The notes under the pieces were generated by a model. The model had not been told where the DNA came from, ran no database searches, and saw only the letters and a program-made list of their open reading frames with translations. Positions 16,625-25,725 of a stretch of 64,000 nt of DNA are shown in pieces. The position numbers and the translations under genes are program-made. The DNA is taken from positions 62,001-126,000 of the forward strand of contig NZ_SWJG01000010.1 of assembly GCF_005870035.1 (NCBI RefSeq). The letters are read 5' to 3'. The DNA comes from Spirosoma lacussanchae. Its GTDB lineage: Bacteria; Bacteroidota; Bacteroidia; Cytophagales; Spirosomataceae. Positions within the stretch are counted from its first letter, which is position 1; every line of letters begins with the position of its first letter.

Positions 16625-17107
16625 TTGACAACGTTTCTCCTTCTTGGCGCTAATCTGGGCGACCGGGTGCTTACGCTGCGCCGGGCAGCGGATCTCATTG
16701 CCCAACGAGTTGGTACGGTAACGCAATGGTCGCGCCTGTACGAAACGGCGCCCTGGGGCGTAACGGATCAGCCGTCGTTTTTGAATCAGGTACTGGTTGT
16801 AGATACGGCATTAGCGCCCGAAGCGGTACTTGACCAGACGCAGGCCATCGAGCATGAACTGGGGCGGGTGCGACTGAACAAGTGGGGGGCTCGCCTGATC
16901 GACATCGATCTACTCTATTACGACCAGCTGCGGCTACAAACCGACCGGCTAACGGTGCCGCATCCGTTTCTGCACGAACGGCGGTTTACGCTGGTGCCGC
17001 TGGTCGAGGTGGCGCCGGACTTTCAGCATCCGATATTAGCCAAGACCAGCCTGTCGTTGCTGGCTACCTGTACCGATACCAGCGAAGTGACGGTATATGA
17101 GGCATGA
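16625..17107 (+). CDS. folK: 2-amino-4-hydroxy-6-hydroxymethyldihydropteridine diphosphokinase
   Basis: HPPK, 160 residues, transfers pyrophosphate from ATP to hydroxymethyl-dihydropterin, the folate step after FolB. Family motifs: FLLLGANLGDRVLTLRRA (4-21), LYETAPWGVTDQPSFLNQV, and WGARLIDIDLLYYD with the metal-binding aspartates. HPFLHERRFTLVPLVEVAP matches the C-terminal signature. The start is taken as TTG at 16625, giving MTTFLLLG. The only earlier option, a TTG at 16550, would translate the repeat array into HSITHSLNHSL. The leader is thus a repeat element, with the start just at its border. Confidence 0.92.
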   Translation: MTTFLLLGANLGDRVLTLRRAADLIAQRVGTVTQWSRLYETAPWGVTDQPSFLNQVLVVDTALAPEAVLDQTQAIEHELGRVRLNKWGARLIDIDLLYYDQLRLQTDRLTVPHPFLHERRFTLVPLVEVAPDFQHPILAKTSLSLLATCTDTSEVTVYEA

Positions 17108-17155
17108 GGGCACCGCAACCCGTCCGACGATCAAGCAGACGCTGCGAACCGGTTT

Positions 17156-18817
17156 CTACATCTTCAGCAACTCGGCGGGGGGCACTGTACTAAGGCCGGC
17201 GTCGTGGCGGAACGAGGCCAGCAGCATCCGATATTCCGTAACCTGTCTGGCACAGTAGTCGTCGGTCCACTTCAGCTCGCGGGCCAGGATATCGGCAACG
17301 GGCTGGGCCAGCAAAGCGCTCAGCTGCCAGTCCGACAACTCAAGGCGCCAGCGCCGGGCCAGCACATCGCGAATTGTTATTGCCATTTCTTCCCGAACGT
17401 GATAGACCACTTCGGCCCGGATAAACGGCAAACGTTCGTGTACACGATCAGACAGGGTCGCATCCTGCAGGATGAGCTGAGTTACCCATTCGGCGCGATC
17501 GCCGTAGGTCTGCATCAGGTGCTGGCTTGTGTCATCGTCCAGCTGATACCGGCGTTGCAGGGACTTCCAGTCGTCAAAGCGGTACTTTTCTCCACCTACC
17601 AGATAATAGGTCTCGGTGCGGCCCGGCTTCGGCTGGTTCAGCTGCTCTCCTACGCGGTCGATGGCGTCCTGAGCCATGAGCCGGTAGGTTGTCCATTTTC
17701 CGCCTAGCAGGCTCAGCAGGCCCGAGGCCGGGTCATGTTCTACTTCGTGGTCGCGCAGCAGGGTTTTGGTATCGGCCCGGTTGCTGACGATTAGCGGCCG
17801 AATACCACCAAACCCGGCCTTGACCTCGGTAGCCGCGGGGGTTTTGGCCAGATAAGGCCGCAAGGTATCGAGCAGGTAGGTAACCTCGTCGGCTTCCAGA
17901 ACCGGCTCCTGCTCCAGGTCCGTATAATCATTGTCGGTGGTGCCAACAAAAACGCTGTCGCCAAACGGAATAGCGAATACAACCCGACCGTCTGATGTTT
18001 TCGGGATCAGCATGGCGCAGTTGCTGTTCAGCGTTTCGCGGGGAAGCACGATATGGACTCCCTTACTGGGCCGGATGCGGGGTTCGAGCAGAGGGTTAGC
18101 CAGGAGCCGAACGGGGTCGGCGTAGGGGCCCGCGCAGTTCAGAAACACCCGGGCGCGGATCGAACCAGTTTCGCCGGTCAGCTGATCCTGGATCAGGGCC
18201 GTAGTTAGCTGTCCCTGGTCATCCCGTTCAAAGCCGGTCAGGGCCGTATAGTTCAGAACAATAGCACCGGCTTCATCGGCCGAGTGGGCCAGCGCCAGCG
18301 CGTAGCGGGCGTCGTTGAACTGACCATCATAATACAGCACAGCGCTGTGAAGTCCGGGTATCAGAGTAGGCATCTTTTCGAGCGCTTTGGCGCGGCTGAG
18401 CCACTCTCCCTTCGGGAACGAATCGTGCCGGGCAAACAGGCTGTAGAGTCGCAGGCCGATAGACATGTACAGGCCTTCGAATGCGCTGAATACCGGCGTA
18501 AGCAGGGCCAGCGGATGCGCCAGGTGAGGTGCGTTCCGTAAGACAGTACGACGTTCGGCCAGGCCGTGGCGCACCTGCCGAAGCTGAGCCAGATCGGCAT
18601 TTTTAAACGCCTGTTCGAGATAGCGTACGCCCCCGTGAATCAACTTGGTGGAACGGGAAGAGGTTTCACTCGCAAAATCGCCCCGGTCAATCAGCACAAC
18701 GCGGTAACCACGCAGGGCTGCATCGAGAGCCGCCCCAGCTCCGCTTGCTCCTGCACCAATTATACATACGTCAAACGATTCATGCCGTACCCGTTGCTGA
18801 TTTCTTTGTCGATTCAT
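17156..18817 (-). CDS. glpD: Glycerol-3-phosphate dehydrogenase (FAD-dependent)
   Basis: GlpD-type enzyme, 553 residues, oxidises sn-glycerol-3-phosphate to dihydroxyacetone phosphate at the inner membrane and passes electrons to the quinone pool. The FAD-binding motif CIIGAGASGAGAALDAALRG lies at about 18-37. The family signatures SSRSTKLIHGGVRYLEQ (53-69) and FLNCAGPYADPV are visible. VGTTDNDY and LLSLLGGKWTTYRLMAQDAID lie further on, followed by the C-terminal DAO domain. No glpK or glpF gene adjoins it. It converges with folK, with only about 48 bp between stops. Confidence 0.95.
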   Translation of the reverse strand: MNRQRNQQRVRHESFDVCIIGAGASGAGAALDAALRGYRVVLIDRGDFASETSSRSTKLIHGGVRYLEQAFKNADLAQLRQVRHGLAERRTVLRNAPHLAHPLALLTPVFSAFEGLYMSIGLRLYSLFARHDSFPKGEWLSRAKALEKMPTLIPGLHSAVLYYDGQFNDARYALALAHSADEAGAIVLNYTALTGFERDDQGQLTTALIQDQLTGETGSIRARVFLNCAGPYADPVRLLANPLLEPRIRPSKGVHIVLPRETLNSNCAMLIPKTSDGRVVFAIPFGDSVFVGTTDNDYTDLEQEPVLEADEVTYLLDTLRPYLAKTPAATEVKAGFGGIRPLIVSNRADTKTLLRDHEVEHDPASGLLSLLGGKWTTYRLMAQDAIDRVGEQLNQPKPGRTETYYLVGGEKYRFDDWKSLQRRYQLDDDTSQHLMQTYGDRAEWVTQLILQDATLSDRVHERLPFIRAEVVYHVREEMAITIRDVLARRWRLELSDWQLSALLAQPVADILARELKWTDDYCARQVTEYRMLLASFRHDAGLSTVPPAELLKM

Positions 18818-18900
18818 ACGCGAAGATAGGGAGATTTACCAGAGTAAACAGGCAGACCTGCCAACCAGCCCCGGCCTTAACAATTTAGTAAACAGCGAAT

Positions 18901-19512
18901 TTACGAAGAGTAGCTCCGGCTACGGCCTCCGAAGAAGCCGCTGCGGCCACCCGACGGCCGAACTGTACGCGTTACGCGCGAGCTTCGGATGTTATCGCTG
19001 ATTTGGGTAGACCGGTTATACAGTCCCGGATTGGCATAAACGCCGGCCCCGTACCGGTTTCGGTCGGCAGCATACTGCGGAGCGGTCGACCGACCCAGCA
19101 TGTAGCCCAGGCTACCCCACAGGAGCACGTTGGCCAGTCCGTTATGATGCGTGTATCCGTTCGGATTGTTCAGGTAAGTGCGGGTCGACTGATCGGTTTC
19201 GACAAGTCGGCGCGCGGCTTCGACACTGAGCGTATCGCGGTGGCCATCGGCGTAGTTTACGATAGCTCCGGCCTGACCGGGTTCGGCGGGCACCTCATCG
19301 GTAATCTTGAAATTGCCCGGCGCCGTTTCGGTGATGTAGGTACGAACGCCTTTTCCGAACGAGGTTTCGGTCCGTTCGGGCTGGTCACTGCTTGAATTAG
19401 ACCCGCAGCTTTGCAGTAATACGGACCCGTTCAGCAGCGCCAGACTAAGCGTTGTACTCAGTGTAATGTCTTTAACGCGCCGAAGAACGGCATGCCGACG
19501 AAGAGGTGTCAT
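18901..19512 (-). CDS. Hypothetical lipoprotein with arginine/serine/glycine-rich C-terminus
   Basis: A 203-residue protein. The N-terminus has a basic stretch and a hydrophobic segment ending in VLLQSCGSN, a plausible lipobox with Cys at about residue 36. A folded middle contains GKGVRTYITETAPGNFKITDE and ADGHRDTLSVEAARRLVE. The tail GGRSGFFGGRSRSYSS is low-complexity. The pattern is reminiscent of the UPF0323 lipoproteins, but this is weak. The start at MTPLRRHAV gives the shortest N-terminal region before the hydrophobic segment. It lies upstream of glpD on the same strand with 83 bp between. Confidence 0.65.
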   Translation of the reverse strand: MTPLRRHAVLRRVKDITLSTTLSLALLNGSVLLQSCGSNSSSDQPERTETSFGKGVRTYITETAPGNFKITDEVPAEPGQAGAIVNYADGHRDTLSVEAARRLVETDQSTRTYLNNPNGYTHHNGLANVLLWGSLGYMLGRSTAPQYAADRNRYGAGVYANPGLYNRSTQISDNIRSSRVTRTVRPSGGRSGFFGGRSRSYSS

Positions 19513-19608
19513 AGCAAAATTTGTGATAGTCAACTACTAAACTACCAGACACCCCGCAGGGTTGCAAGTTGTTCGGGATGAAGTGTCGACCGACCCAACA
19601 AACGGTTG

Positions 19609-20349
19609 TCAGAACGGACGGTAACAGTCGCCGAAAAGAATAACGATACCCGCCGTTGCGCTCACGACCCCCACCGTCCGGTCGCCGGTGAAGAATGAAC
19701 TTTGAGCGCGGCCGGTGTTGGTCCAGGTAGTTGACGTAAGGCCGCTGAACGTGAAGCGCGACTGCGTATAGTCGCCGGCCAGCTGCAGCGAGATACTGCG
19801 CCCCAACCGATACTGAACGGCCAGCCCACCCCCCAGCGCCAGTGCGGTACTCTTCGACCCGCTCGTTTCAACGCTGGTTCCGGTTTCGGCAGCCGGCGCC
19901 ATCAGGCTCGTAGTCGGCATGGTTGCCTGCGCCTGGCCAGCCATGAGCCGCGTATTGATGGAGAAGCGCCCGATCGGCAGGTGAACGTAAGGCCCCCCCA
20001 TGAAGGTAGTGGTCGACCAGTTACCTGCATCGACGGTTCCGTTGCTGAACCCATCAATCAGCAGCGACTGCGCCTGTACGCCGTTTCGGTGTTGCTCGGC
20101 CCGAACCATCAGTCCTACCGGCCCAACGAGCCGAACCCCTCCCGACAGGCAGAACGCAACGCCCCGCCTGGCCATACCGGCCCCTTTGTCATCGGGGGAG
20201 TTGCTGGCAAATTGCCCTACTGGCAGGCTCCCTCCCGCCGAAACAGCAAAAAAACCCCGCTTGTCCTGATGCGACAGGATAAACGATTTCTGGCAAAACG
20301 AAACGGTCGTCATACCGGCCGCCAATACAGTTAGGATAATTTTTTTCAT
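19609..20349 (-). CDS. Outer-membrane beta-barrel-like protein
   Basis: Not assigned to a named family. The 246-residue protein has a clear signal peptide (MKKIILTVLAAGMTTVSFC, cleavage near residue 19-20). It continues with alternating strands such as GFFAVSAGGSLPVGQFAS, GGVRLVGPVGLMVRAEQ and LGRSISLQLAGDYTQSRF. The end, ATAGIVILFGDCYRPF, has a terminal aromatic residue as in many outer-membrane barrels. The length fits an 8-10-strand barrel. It lies upstream of the hypothetical lipoprotein on the same strand, 96 bp away, so the two may belong to one envelope unit. Confidence 0.7.
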   Translation of the reverse strand: MKKIILTVLAAGMTTVSFCQKSFILSHQDKRGFFAVSAGGSLPVGQFASNSPDDKGAGMARRGVAFCLSGGVRLVGPVGLMVRAEQHRNGVQAQSLLIDGFSNGTVDAGNWSTTTFMGGPYVHLPIGRFSINTRLMAGQAQATMPTTSLMAPAAETGTSVETSGSKSTALALGGGLAVQYRLGRSISLQLAGDYTQSRFTFSGLTSTTWTNTGRAQSSFFTGDRTVGVVSATAGIVILFGDCYRPF

Positions 20350-20405
20350 GACCTGTCCGTCTACTGTTACCTCTTTTGAGGAACCCTAAACAAATACAGT
20401 GCCAT

Positions 20406-20538
20406 GATTAATGAGCGATTGAGTGAATCAGTGAATGAGTGATGAACAGAACCCAATCAAGACTTATTGAGCGATGAACAAAGGCCTACTCAGCAATTCA
20501 CTCAATCACTCATTCACTAAGCCACTCAATCATTAATC
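20406..20538. repeat. Imperfect inverted repeat of TGAGTGAATGAGTGAT units at the trehalase gene end
   Basis: Left part 20406-20448 and right part 20485-20538 are imperfect inverted copies of about 45 bp, built from the same motifs as the hairpin at 16546. The right part includes the trehalase stop (TGA at 20526-20528 on the minus strand), so the last residues, IND, are encoded by the repeat. Confidence 0.75.
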
Positions 20539-22046
20539 TTCTCGTTCTTAAGCGCGAGGTAAACGCCGTTGGTCCAGCCAAAGCCGTCCTGGTTTGGGTA
20601 TTCGCCCCCCCCCGTTGTTAGCGACGCGTCGACAACATTGTATTTTTCCATCATCTTACCGGTCGCTTTAAAAACTTTGTCGTTCAGGGCCAGCCATCGT
20701 TCACTCGCCGTGCGGGCGGTTTCGGCGAAGCCGTAGTTCAGTAGTCCTTGGTAAACGATCCATTGCAGGGGCGCCCAGCCGTTGGGCCAGTCCCATTGCT
20801 GACCGCTCTGATCGAGCGTGGTTACCCAGCCGCCAGCCTGCAAAAAATGATCGCGGAGCCGGTCGTGAACACGTTGCGCCTGCTGCGGAGTGGCCAGTTT
20901 GAAGAAAAGCGGAAAAGCAGCGGCCAGCGTTTCTGACGAAACCGGTTCGTTGGCGAGGGCATCGTAGTCATAGTAAAAGCCCGTGTGCTCGTTCCAGAAC
21001 AGCGCCTGGATGTAATCCCGGCGCTGGGTGGCCCGCTGATCGAACAAACGGGCTTCGTCGGGCTGGCCTGCCTGCACATACGCATCGCGCAGGGTGGTTT
21101 CCAGATCGTAGAGCAGGCAGTTCAGATCGACCGGAATGAGATCGGCGGTGCGGGTGGTGACCAGCGCATTGCGATGCGAAAACCAGCGGCTGCTAAAATC
21201 CCAGCCCGACTCGCAGGCCGCCCGGATGTGCGTATAGAGCTTGTCGGGTTGGATACCGAGTTGTTCGGCATCGGGGAGTAGGGCGACCTCTTGCCGGTAC
21301 GCTTCAGGACGGGGCGCGGGGGTATCGTCCCAATACCGGTTGAGCCAGCCGCCGTCGGGCATAGGAACCACCCGAAGCGTCAGAGCGCGGGGCTCGGTCT
21401 GGCATCCATCCATCCAGAAATCATGCTCTTTGCGGAGCTGCGGCAGGTAGGTTACCAGCACCTCAGGACCAGTCATATCGGCCAGCAGCCGAACCATCAG
21501 AGCGAAATAGGGCGGCTGTGACCGGCTCAGAAAATAAGATCGGTTGCCATTCGGAATGAACCCGAACAAATCGATCAGATGAGCGAAATTATCGAGCATG
21601 TCGCGGATCAGATCAGCCCGCCCCGACTTTTGCAGGCCCAGCATCGTGAAATACGTATCCCAGTAAAAGATTTCGCGGAAACGACCGCCCGGCACTACGT
21701 ACGGACGCGGCAGCGGCACCCGCGAGCTGCCTGATACGGGCGCGTCGGCAGGGCGGGTCAGCCGGTCCCACAACTCGTTTATGTGTGCGATCGTCGTACC
21801 CGATGTGTCGCTCACGTAGTTACTGGCTACCGGTTCAGGTACCACAAAATGCTCGTGAACAAAGGCGTGCAGATCGAATCCCTCTTTATCCTTGTCAGCC
21901 TGGTACAGGGCCACCAACTCGGCCGGGCTCTGTTTGGGAACACAGTCGACAAAGGTTTTGGAATCAGAAAAAACACGGCCTAGTTGTACAGCGCGAAACA
22001 GTTCACCTAACAGCTTATCAGGCGATTGAAAAGAAGAGACATTCAT
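20526..22046 (-). CDS. Trehalase (GH37)
   Basis: Alpha,alpha-trehalase of family GH37, 506 residues, splits trehalose into two glucose. Both family signatures are present: PGGRFREIFYWDTY (about 119-132) and QWDWPNGWAPLQ near the C-terminus. RSQPPYFALMV, SGWDFSSRW and GGGEYPNQDGFGWTNGV are also typical. No signal peptide is visible with the start at MNVSSFQSP, which suggests a cytoplasmic enzyme like TreF. A longer frame would add 37 residues (MIPCQGRF) without family support. It lies 117 bp downstream of a GH43 gene on the same strand, probably as one catabolic unit. Confidence 0.94.
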   Translation of the reverse strand: MNVSSFQSPDKLLGELFRAVQLGRVFSDSKTFVDCVPKQSPAELVALYQADKDKEGFDLHAFVHEHFVVPEPVASNYVSDTSGTTIAHINELWDRLTRPADAPVSGSSRVPLPRPYVVPGGRFREIFYWDTYFTMLGLQKSGRADLIRDMLDNFAHLIDLFGFIPNGNRSYFLSRSQPPYFALMVRLLADMTGPEVLVTYLPQLRKEHDFWMDGCQTEPRALTLRVVPMPDGGWLNRYWDDTPAPRPEAYRQEVALLPDAEQLGIQPDKLYTHIRAACESGWDFSSRWFSHRNALVTTRTADLIPVDLNCLLYDLETTLRDAYVQAGQPDEARLFDQRATQRRDYIQALFWNEHTGFYYDYDALANEPVSSETLAAAFPLFFKLATPQQAQRVHDRLRDHFLQAGGWVTTLDQSGQQWDWPNGWAPLQWIVYQGLLNYGFAETARTASERWLALNDKVFKATGKMMEKYNVVDASLTTGGGEYPNQDGFGWTNGVYLALKNEKIND

Positions 22047-22163
22047 ACCCAATTCGTTGTAGTCAGTTAATCGTGCCGCAAAGGACGGTAAATCACCCAC
22101 AATGACCATAGAACCAGCCGGACATTTGCAGGCAAACCGCCCCTGACAGGGTATCATCCGCAG

Positions 22164-23159
22164 CTACTGCCGCCACGTAATCGGAACCCCTTCGGCCACC
22201 GGCGTACCAAAATAGGGCGTACCGTCCGGTTGCCAGTGTACGGGTTGCAGCCGGGGCGACCGTTCGTTCTCACAGCCCAGCCCGGGTCGGGGGTTAGCAT
22301 GATAAAGTAACCAGTCGCTTCCGTCGGCTGTTCGAAAAAAGCTGTTATGCCCCGGCGCATAGACCTGATTTTCGGCCGATGTTTGAAAAACCGGCCGGGG
22401 GTGTTTAACCCAGCAGCCGGGCGTCATCAGGTCGGTATCGGTCGGGGCAGTCAGCATACCCAGGCAGTACTGGTCGGTCCAGCAGCCACTGGCCGAATAG
22501 ATCAGAAACAGGCGGTCGCCGTGCAGCAGCGGGGCGGGGCCTTCGTTGATAAATAGACGATTGCGGGGATTTTGCGGGTCCGGATCGTAGTTATGCCGCT
22601 CCCAGTCCAGCACGGGCTCCGACAGGATGACCCGTTCCCCATCGGCCGTCAGCGGGTCTTTCAGCCGACACAGGTAAATGTCCTGCCGGGTGTTGTCATC
22701 ACCGGCCCAGCCCGACCAGGTAAAATAGAGCTGACCGTGGTAGGTGAAGGCGGTGCCGTCGATGGCCCATTTATCGTCGGGCAAACGCAGCTCGCCCGCC
22801 AGGTACCAGTGGTCGGAGAAAGGATCAGCCGTTTCGTTGACCAGCACGAACATGCGCTGCCGTTCATTGATGCCGCGTTCATCGTCGGCGCTGAAATAGA
22901 TATACCAGACCCCGTTGATGAAGTGCAGCTCCGGCGACCAGATATTGCGGGAACAGGGACCGGTCGGGGGCGCCGTCCAGACGATCTTCTGTTCGGCCCC
23001 GGCGAGCTGCGTGAGGTCGGCCGTTTTCCAGATTGTCAGATTGGTTTTGATCGAATGCATGTAATAATAAAACCCGTCGTGACAGACAGCCCAGGGGTCG
23101 GGGCCGCTGGCCAGTAACGGGTTGCTGAAGGTGCGGGGCGCAGCCGGTGAGTGGGTCAT
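22164..23159 (-). CDS. Glycoside hydrolase family 43 protein
   Basis: A five-bladed-propeller glycosidase of 331 residues, probably arabinofuranosidase- or xylosidase-like. The three family acids can be placed: Asp21 in ASGPDPWAV (base), Asp134 in WAIDGTAF (pKa modulator) and Glu206 in INEGPAPL (acid). WSPELHFINGVWYIYFSADD is the standard second-blade sequence. No signal peptide is present, so it would act on short oligosaccharides already taken up, unless it is exported by another route. Upstream of and co-directional with trehalase. No SusC/SusD pair is nearby, so this is not a classical polysaccharide utilisation locus. Confidence 0.9.
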   Translation of the reverse strand: MTHSPAAPRTFSNPLLASGPDPWAVCHDGFYYYMHSIKTNLTIWKTADLTQLAGAEQKIVWTAPPTGPCSRNIWSPELHFINGVWYIYFSADDERGINERQRMFVLVNETADPFSDHWYLAGELRLPDDKWAIDGTAFTYHGQLYFTWSGWAGDDNTRQDIYLCRLKDPLTADGERVILSEPVLDWERHNYDPDPQNPRNRLFINEGPAPLLHGDRLFLIYSASGCWTDQYCLGMLTAPTDTDLMTPGCWVKHPRPVFQTSAENQVYAPGHNSFFRTADGSDWLLYHANPRPGLGCENERSPRLQPVHWQPDGTPYFGTPVAEGVPITWRQ

Positions 23160-23245
23160 AATCAGAAACAGACGCCTAAGCGCGGTCTGTATCTATGAAA
23201 CTGGCCTCCCTCCGGTTGGTTGGCGGATTCGGGGCAGAAAGTCTT

Positions 23246-23253
23246 TATATTTG
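23246..23253 (+). promoter_or_regulatory. -7 element before the M1 peptidase gene
   Basis: TATATTTG is an exact TAnnTTTG match, 55 bp before the start codon. A TTG at 23220-23222 lies 23 bp upstream, at the long end of the accepted spacing. Confidence 0.5.
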
Positions 23254-23308
23254 ACTCAGCACCATTCCGAATGCGTATTCGGCAACCGGTTTGCCCGCCT
23301 GTTTATCC

Positions 23309-25288
23309 ATGATCCGATCGTCTCTCGTGCTGTTTTTACTGGCCCTGGTTCTGACCAGCTACGCCCAGCGGCCGAAACCAATTTTTCCGGTTCCGCTGAG
23401 TCCGCGGCTCGCCAATTATCAGATCGACGTAACGCTGGACCCGACCCGTAAGACCCTGAACGGCCGCGAAACCCTCAGCTGGACAAACCCTTCCAACGAC
23501 CTGATCCGGGAGCTGCGTTTCCATCTGTATCTGAACGCGTTCCGAAATGAGAAGAGCACCTTCATGCGCGAATCGGGTGGCCAGCTTCGGGGCGACCAGA
23601 TAGATCGAAACGCGGCCGTTGATCCGTACGGCTCTATCGATATCACATCCATGAAAGTGCGCGGGGGCGAAACCCTGGCCTATCAGTTCATCCAGCCCGA
23701 CGATGCAGCCGCCGGTACGCTCAACAAAGACGACCGAACCGTGATTCGGGTGCCGCTCAGCCAGCCCGTCGGACCCGGCCAGACTATCGTGCTCGATATA
23801 GCTTTCAATGCCAAACTCCCCAAGATTTTTGCCCGCACCGGATTCAGCCGCGATTACTTTCTGGTAGGCCAGTGGTTTCCGAAGATTGGCGTGTATGAAC
23901 CCGCCGGCACCCGCTACGCCCAAACCGGCCAGTGGAACTGCCACCAGTTCCATGCGCACTCCGAGTTTTATGCCGATTATGGCGTATACGACGTGAACAT
24001 TACCGCTCCGAAAGCGTACTGGGTCAGCGCCACGGGCCTGTATCAGTCCGAAAAAATACATAGTAACGGCACCAAAACCGTTCGCTACCATGCTGAAGAT
24101 GTCGTCGATTTTGCCTGGACAGCCTCTCCGCATTTCAAGGTGATCGAGGATACCTGGAAGCGACCGTCGGGGGGCGCCGTGGCGCTCGAGCTCCTGATGC
24201 AGCCCGAGCACCTGAACCAGGCCCAGCGGCACCTCGACGCGGCCAAAGCGGCCCTCTCCTACTTCGACAAATACCTCGGCTCCTACCCGTTTCCGAACCT
24301 GACCATTGTTGACCCGCCCCTGCACGCCAGCGGCTCGGGCGGTATGGAGTACCCCACGTTTATTACGGCTGGTACTGTCTGGGGGCTGCCCGAGGGCATT
24401 CGCGCGCCCGAGATGGTAACGGTTCACGAGTTTGGGCATCAGTACTTTATGCAGCTGCTGGCCAGCAACGAGTTCGAAGAAGCCTGGCTCGACGAGGGGT
24501 TCAACCAGTATTACGAAGGCCGCATTATGGACGAAACCTACGGCCCCCGCAGCGCGCAGGTAGATCTGTTCGGCTTCCGGATGGGCGACCTCGAAAGTTC
24601 GCGCAGCAGCTACGTACATCAGGAAAACCCGGCCCTCGGCTCTTCGTTCGGCAACACATGGCAGCTCCCCGACGGGCAGTATGGCGTGCTGACCTATACC
24701 AAAACCGCCACCTGGCTCCGGACCCTCGAAGGGCTCGTTGGCCGACCCGTCATGGATGAGATCATGCGCACGTACTTCCTTCGCTGGCGGTTCAGACACC
24801 CCAATGCCCGCAGTTTTATCGACATCGTAAACGAGCTTGTACCGAAACGGCTTGGCAGCAAATACGGCCCCGATATGAACTGGTTCTTTGACCAGGTCCT
24901 CTACGGTGACAAGGTTATCGACTACGCGCTGGCGAGCATCAGAAACAGCCCGGCCTCTTCGCAGAAAGGCCGCAGTCGGCAGCAGCGCATCACGGTACAG
25001 CGCCATGGCGATGGTCAGATACCAGTAGACGTTCGTGTGCATCTCGACACGGGTAAAGAGGTGCTGCTGTTCTGGGACGGAAAAGCCCGCCAGCGTACCT
25101 TCACCCTCTACGAAGACGCCGACATAGTCTGGGCCGTGGTCGATCCGAAGCAGAAGCTCTATATGGATCTCAACCTGAACAACAACAGCCTCACGCTCGA
25201 ACCCGCGTCGGCCCCGGCGGCCAAGTTTGCCGCTAAATTTCTGTTCTGGGTGCAGAACTGGATGCAGTGGCTGGCCTGGCTGGCGTAA
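23309..25288 (+). CDS. M1-family metallopeptidase
   Basis: A secreted zinc aminopeptidase-like enzyme, 659 residues. Signal peptide MIRSSLVLFLLALVLTSYAQ (1-20). The N-terminal beta domain (NYQIDVTLDPTRKTLNGRETLSW) is followed by the exopeptidase-like motif SGGMEYPTF in place of GAMEN. The zinc site is His373-Glu374-x2-His377 with Glu396 nineteen residues on (HEFGHQYF, WLDEG), matching HExxH-x18-E. An unusual feature is the basic, loosely structured C-terminal region (SQKGRSRQQRITVQRHG) before a final strand domain. The ATG at 23309 gives the cleanest signal peptide. Probably periplasmic or surface-located peptide degradation. Confidence 0.93.
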   Translation: MIRSSLVLFLLALVLTSYAQRPKPIFPVPLSPRLANYQIDVTLDPTRKTLNGRETLSWTNPSNDLIRELRFHLYLNAFRNEKSTFMRESGGQLRGDQIDRNAAVDPYGSIDITSMKVRGGETLAYQFIQPDDAAAGTLNKDDRTVIRVPLSQPVGPGQTIVLDIAFNAKLPKIFARTGFSRDYFLVGQWFPKIGVYEPAGTRYAQTGQWNCHQFHAHSEFYADYGVYDVNITAPKAYWVSATGLYQSEKIHSNGTKTVRYHAEDVVDFAWTASPHFKVIEDTWKRPSGGAVALELLMQPEHLNQAQRHLDAAKAALSYFDKYLGSYPFPNLTIVDPPLHASGSGGMEYPTFITAGTVWGLPEGIRAPEMVTVHEFGHQYFMQLLASNEFEEAWLDEGFNQYYEGRIMDETYGPRSAQVDLFGFRMGDLESSRSSYVHQENPALGSSFGNTWQLPDGQYGVLTYTKTATWLRTLEGLVGRPVMDEIMRTYFLRWRFRHPNARSFIDIVNELVPKRLGSKYGPDMNWFFDQVLYGDKVIDYALASIRNSPASSQKGRSRQQRITVQRHGDGQIPVDVRVHLDTGKEVLLFWDGKARQRTFTLYEDADIVWAVVDPKQKLYMDLNLNNNSLTLEPASAPAAKFAAKFLFWVQNWMQWLAWLA

Positions 25289-25349
25289 TGTAGCATCCCA
25301 GTCCAACGATCGGCGGTCGAAACGGGTCTTTCCAGAAACGAAACGGATC

Positions 25350-25724
25350 ATGAAAAAAGCGCTTGTGTTCTTCCTGCTGATCGGTTTGGGGGCCTGTAGT
25401 GAATCGAGCCAGCTAACGGTCCAGCCCGACCCCTTGCTCGGTCCTGTTCAGGAAGCTGATGGAACCCTGTCTGACCAGGCGGCTGTTGACGGATGCGGCC
25501 TGTTGCTATCGATCAAACGAAACGCATCGACCACTGACCAGTATGCTGTCAGTGACTCATCGCTGGCGCTGGTTAAGCAATATCTTGTGTATTCGTACGC
25601 CGTCGCCAAGCTCAACGCCACCGTTCGTTTTCAGCAAACGGGGCGAAAAAAAGAGGTGTTGTGTGGCTTTGCCGGCTTCAAACCATTCGACGAGGTGCTT
25701 ATTTTGTCGATCAAACCCCGCTAA
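25350..25724 (+). CDS. Hypothetical lipoprotein upstream of nuoC
   Basis: A 124-residue lipoprotein without a recognised family. MKKALVFFLLIGLGACSES has a good lipobox (LGAC, Cys at about 16). The mature part contains DGCGLLLSIKRN and ends in FAGFKPFDEVLILSIKPR, an all-beta pattern. The ATG follows 61 bp after the M1 peptidase stop. The next gene, nuoC, begins one base after its stop codon, so translation of the two may be coupled although no functional link is evident. Confidence 0.75.
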   Translation: MKKALVFFLLIGLGACSESSQLTVQPDPLLGPVQEADGTLSDQAAVDGCGLLLSIKRNASTTDQYAVSDSSLALVKQYLVYSYAVAKLNATVRFQQTGRKKEVLCGFAGFKPFDEVLILSIKPR

Positions 25725-25725
25725 C

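Noticed and set aside
23336-25351. 671-codon open frame on the minus strand, antisense to the M1 peptidase
   Set aside because: Mirror frame produced by high GC and codon bias. The protein has no recognisable domain and the plus-strand gene has zinc motifs and a signal peptide.
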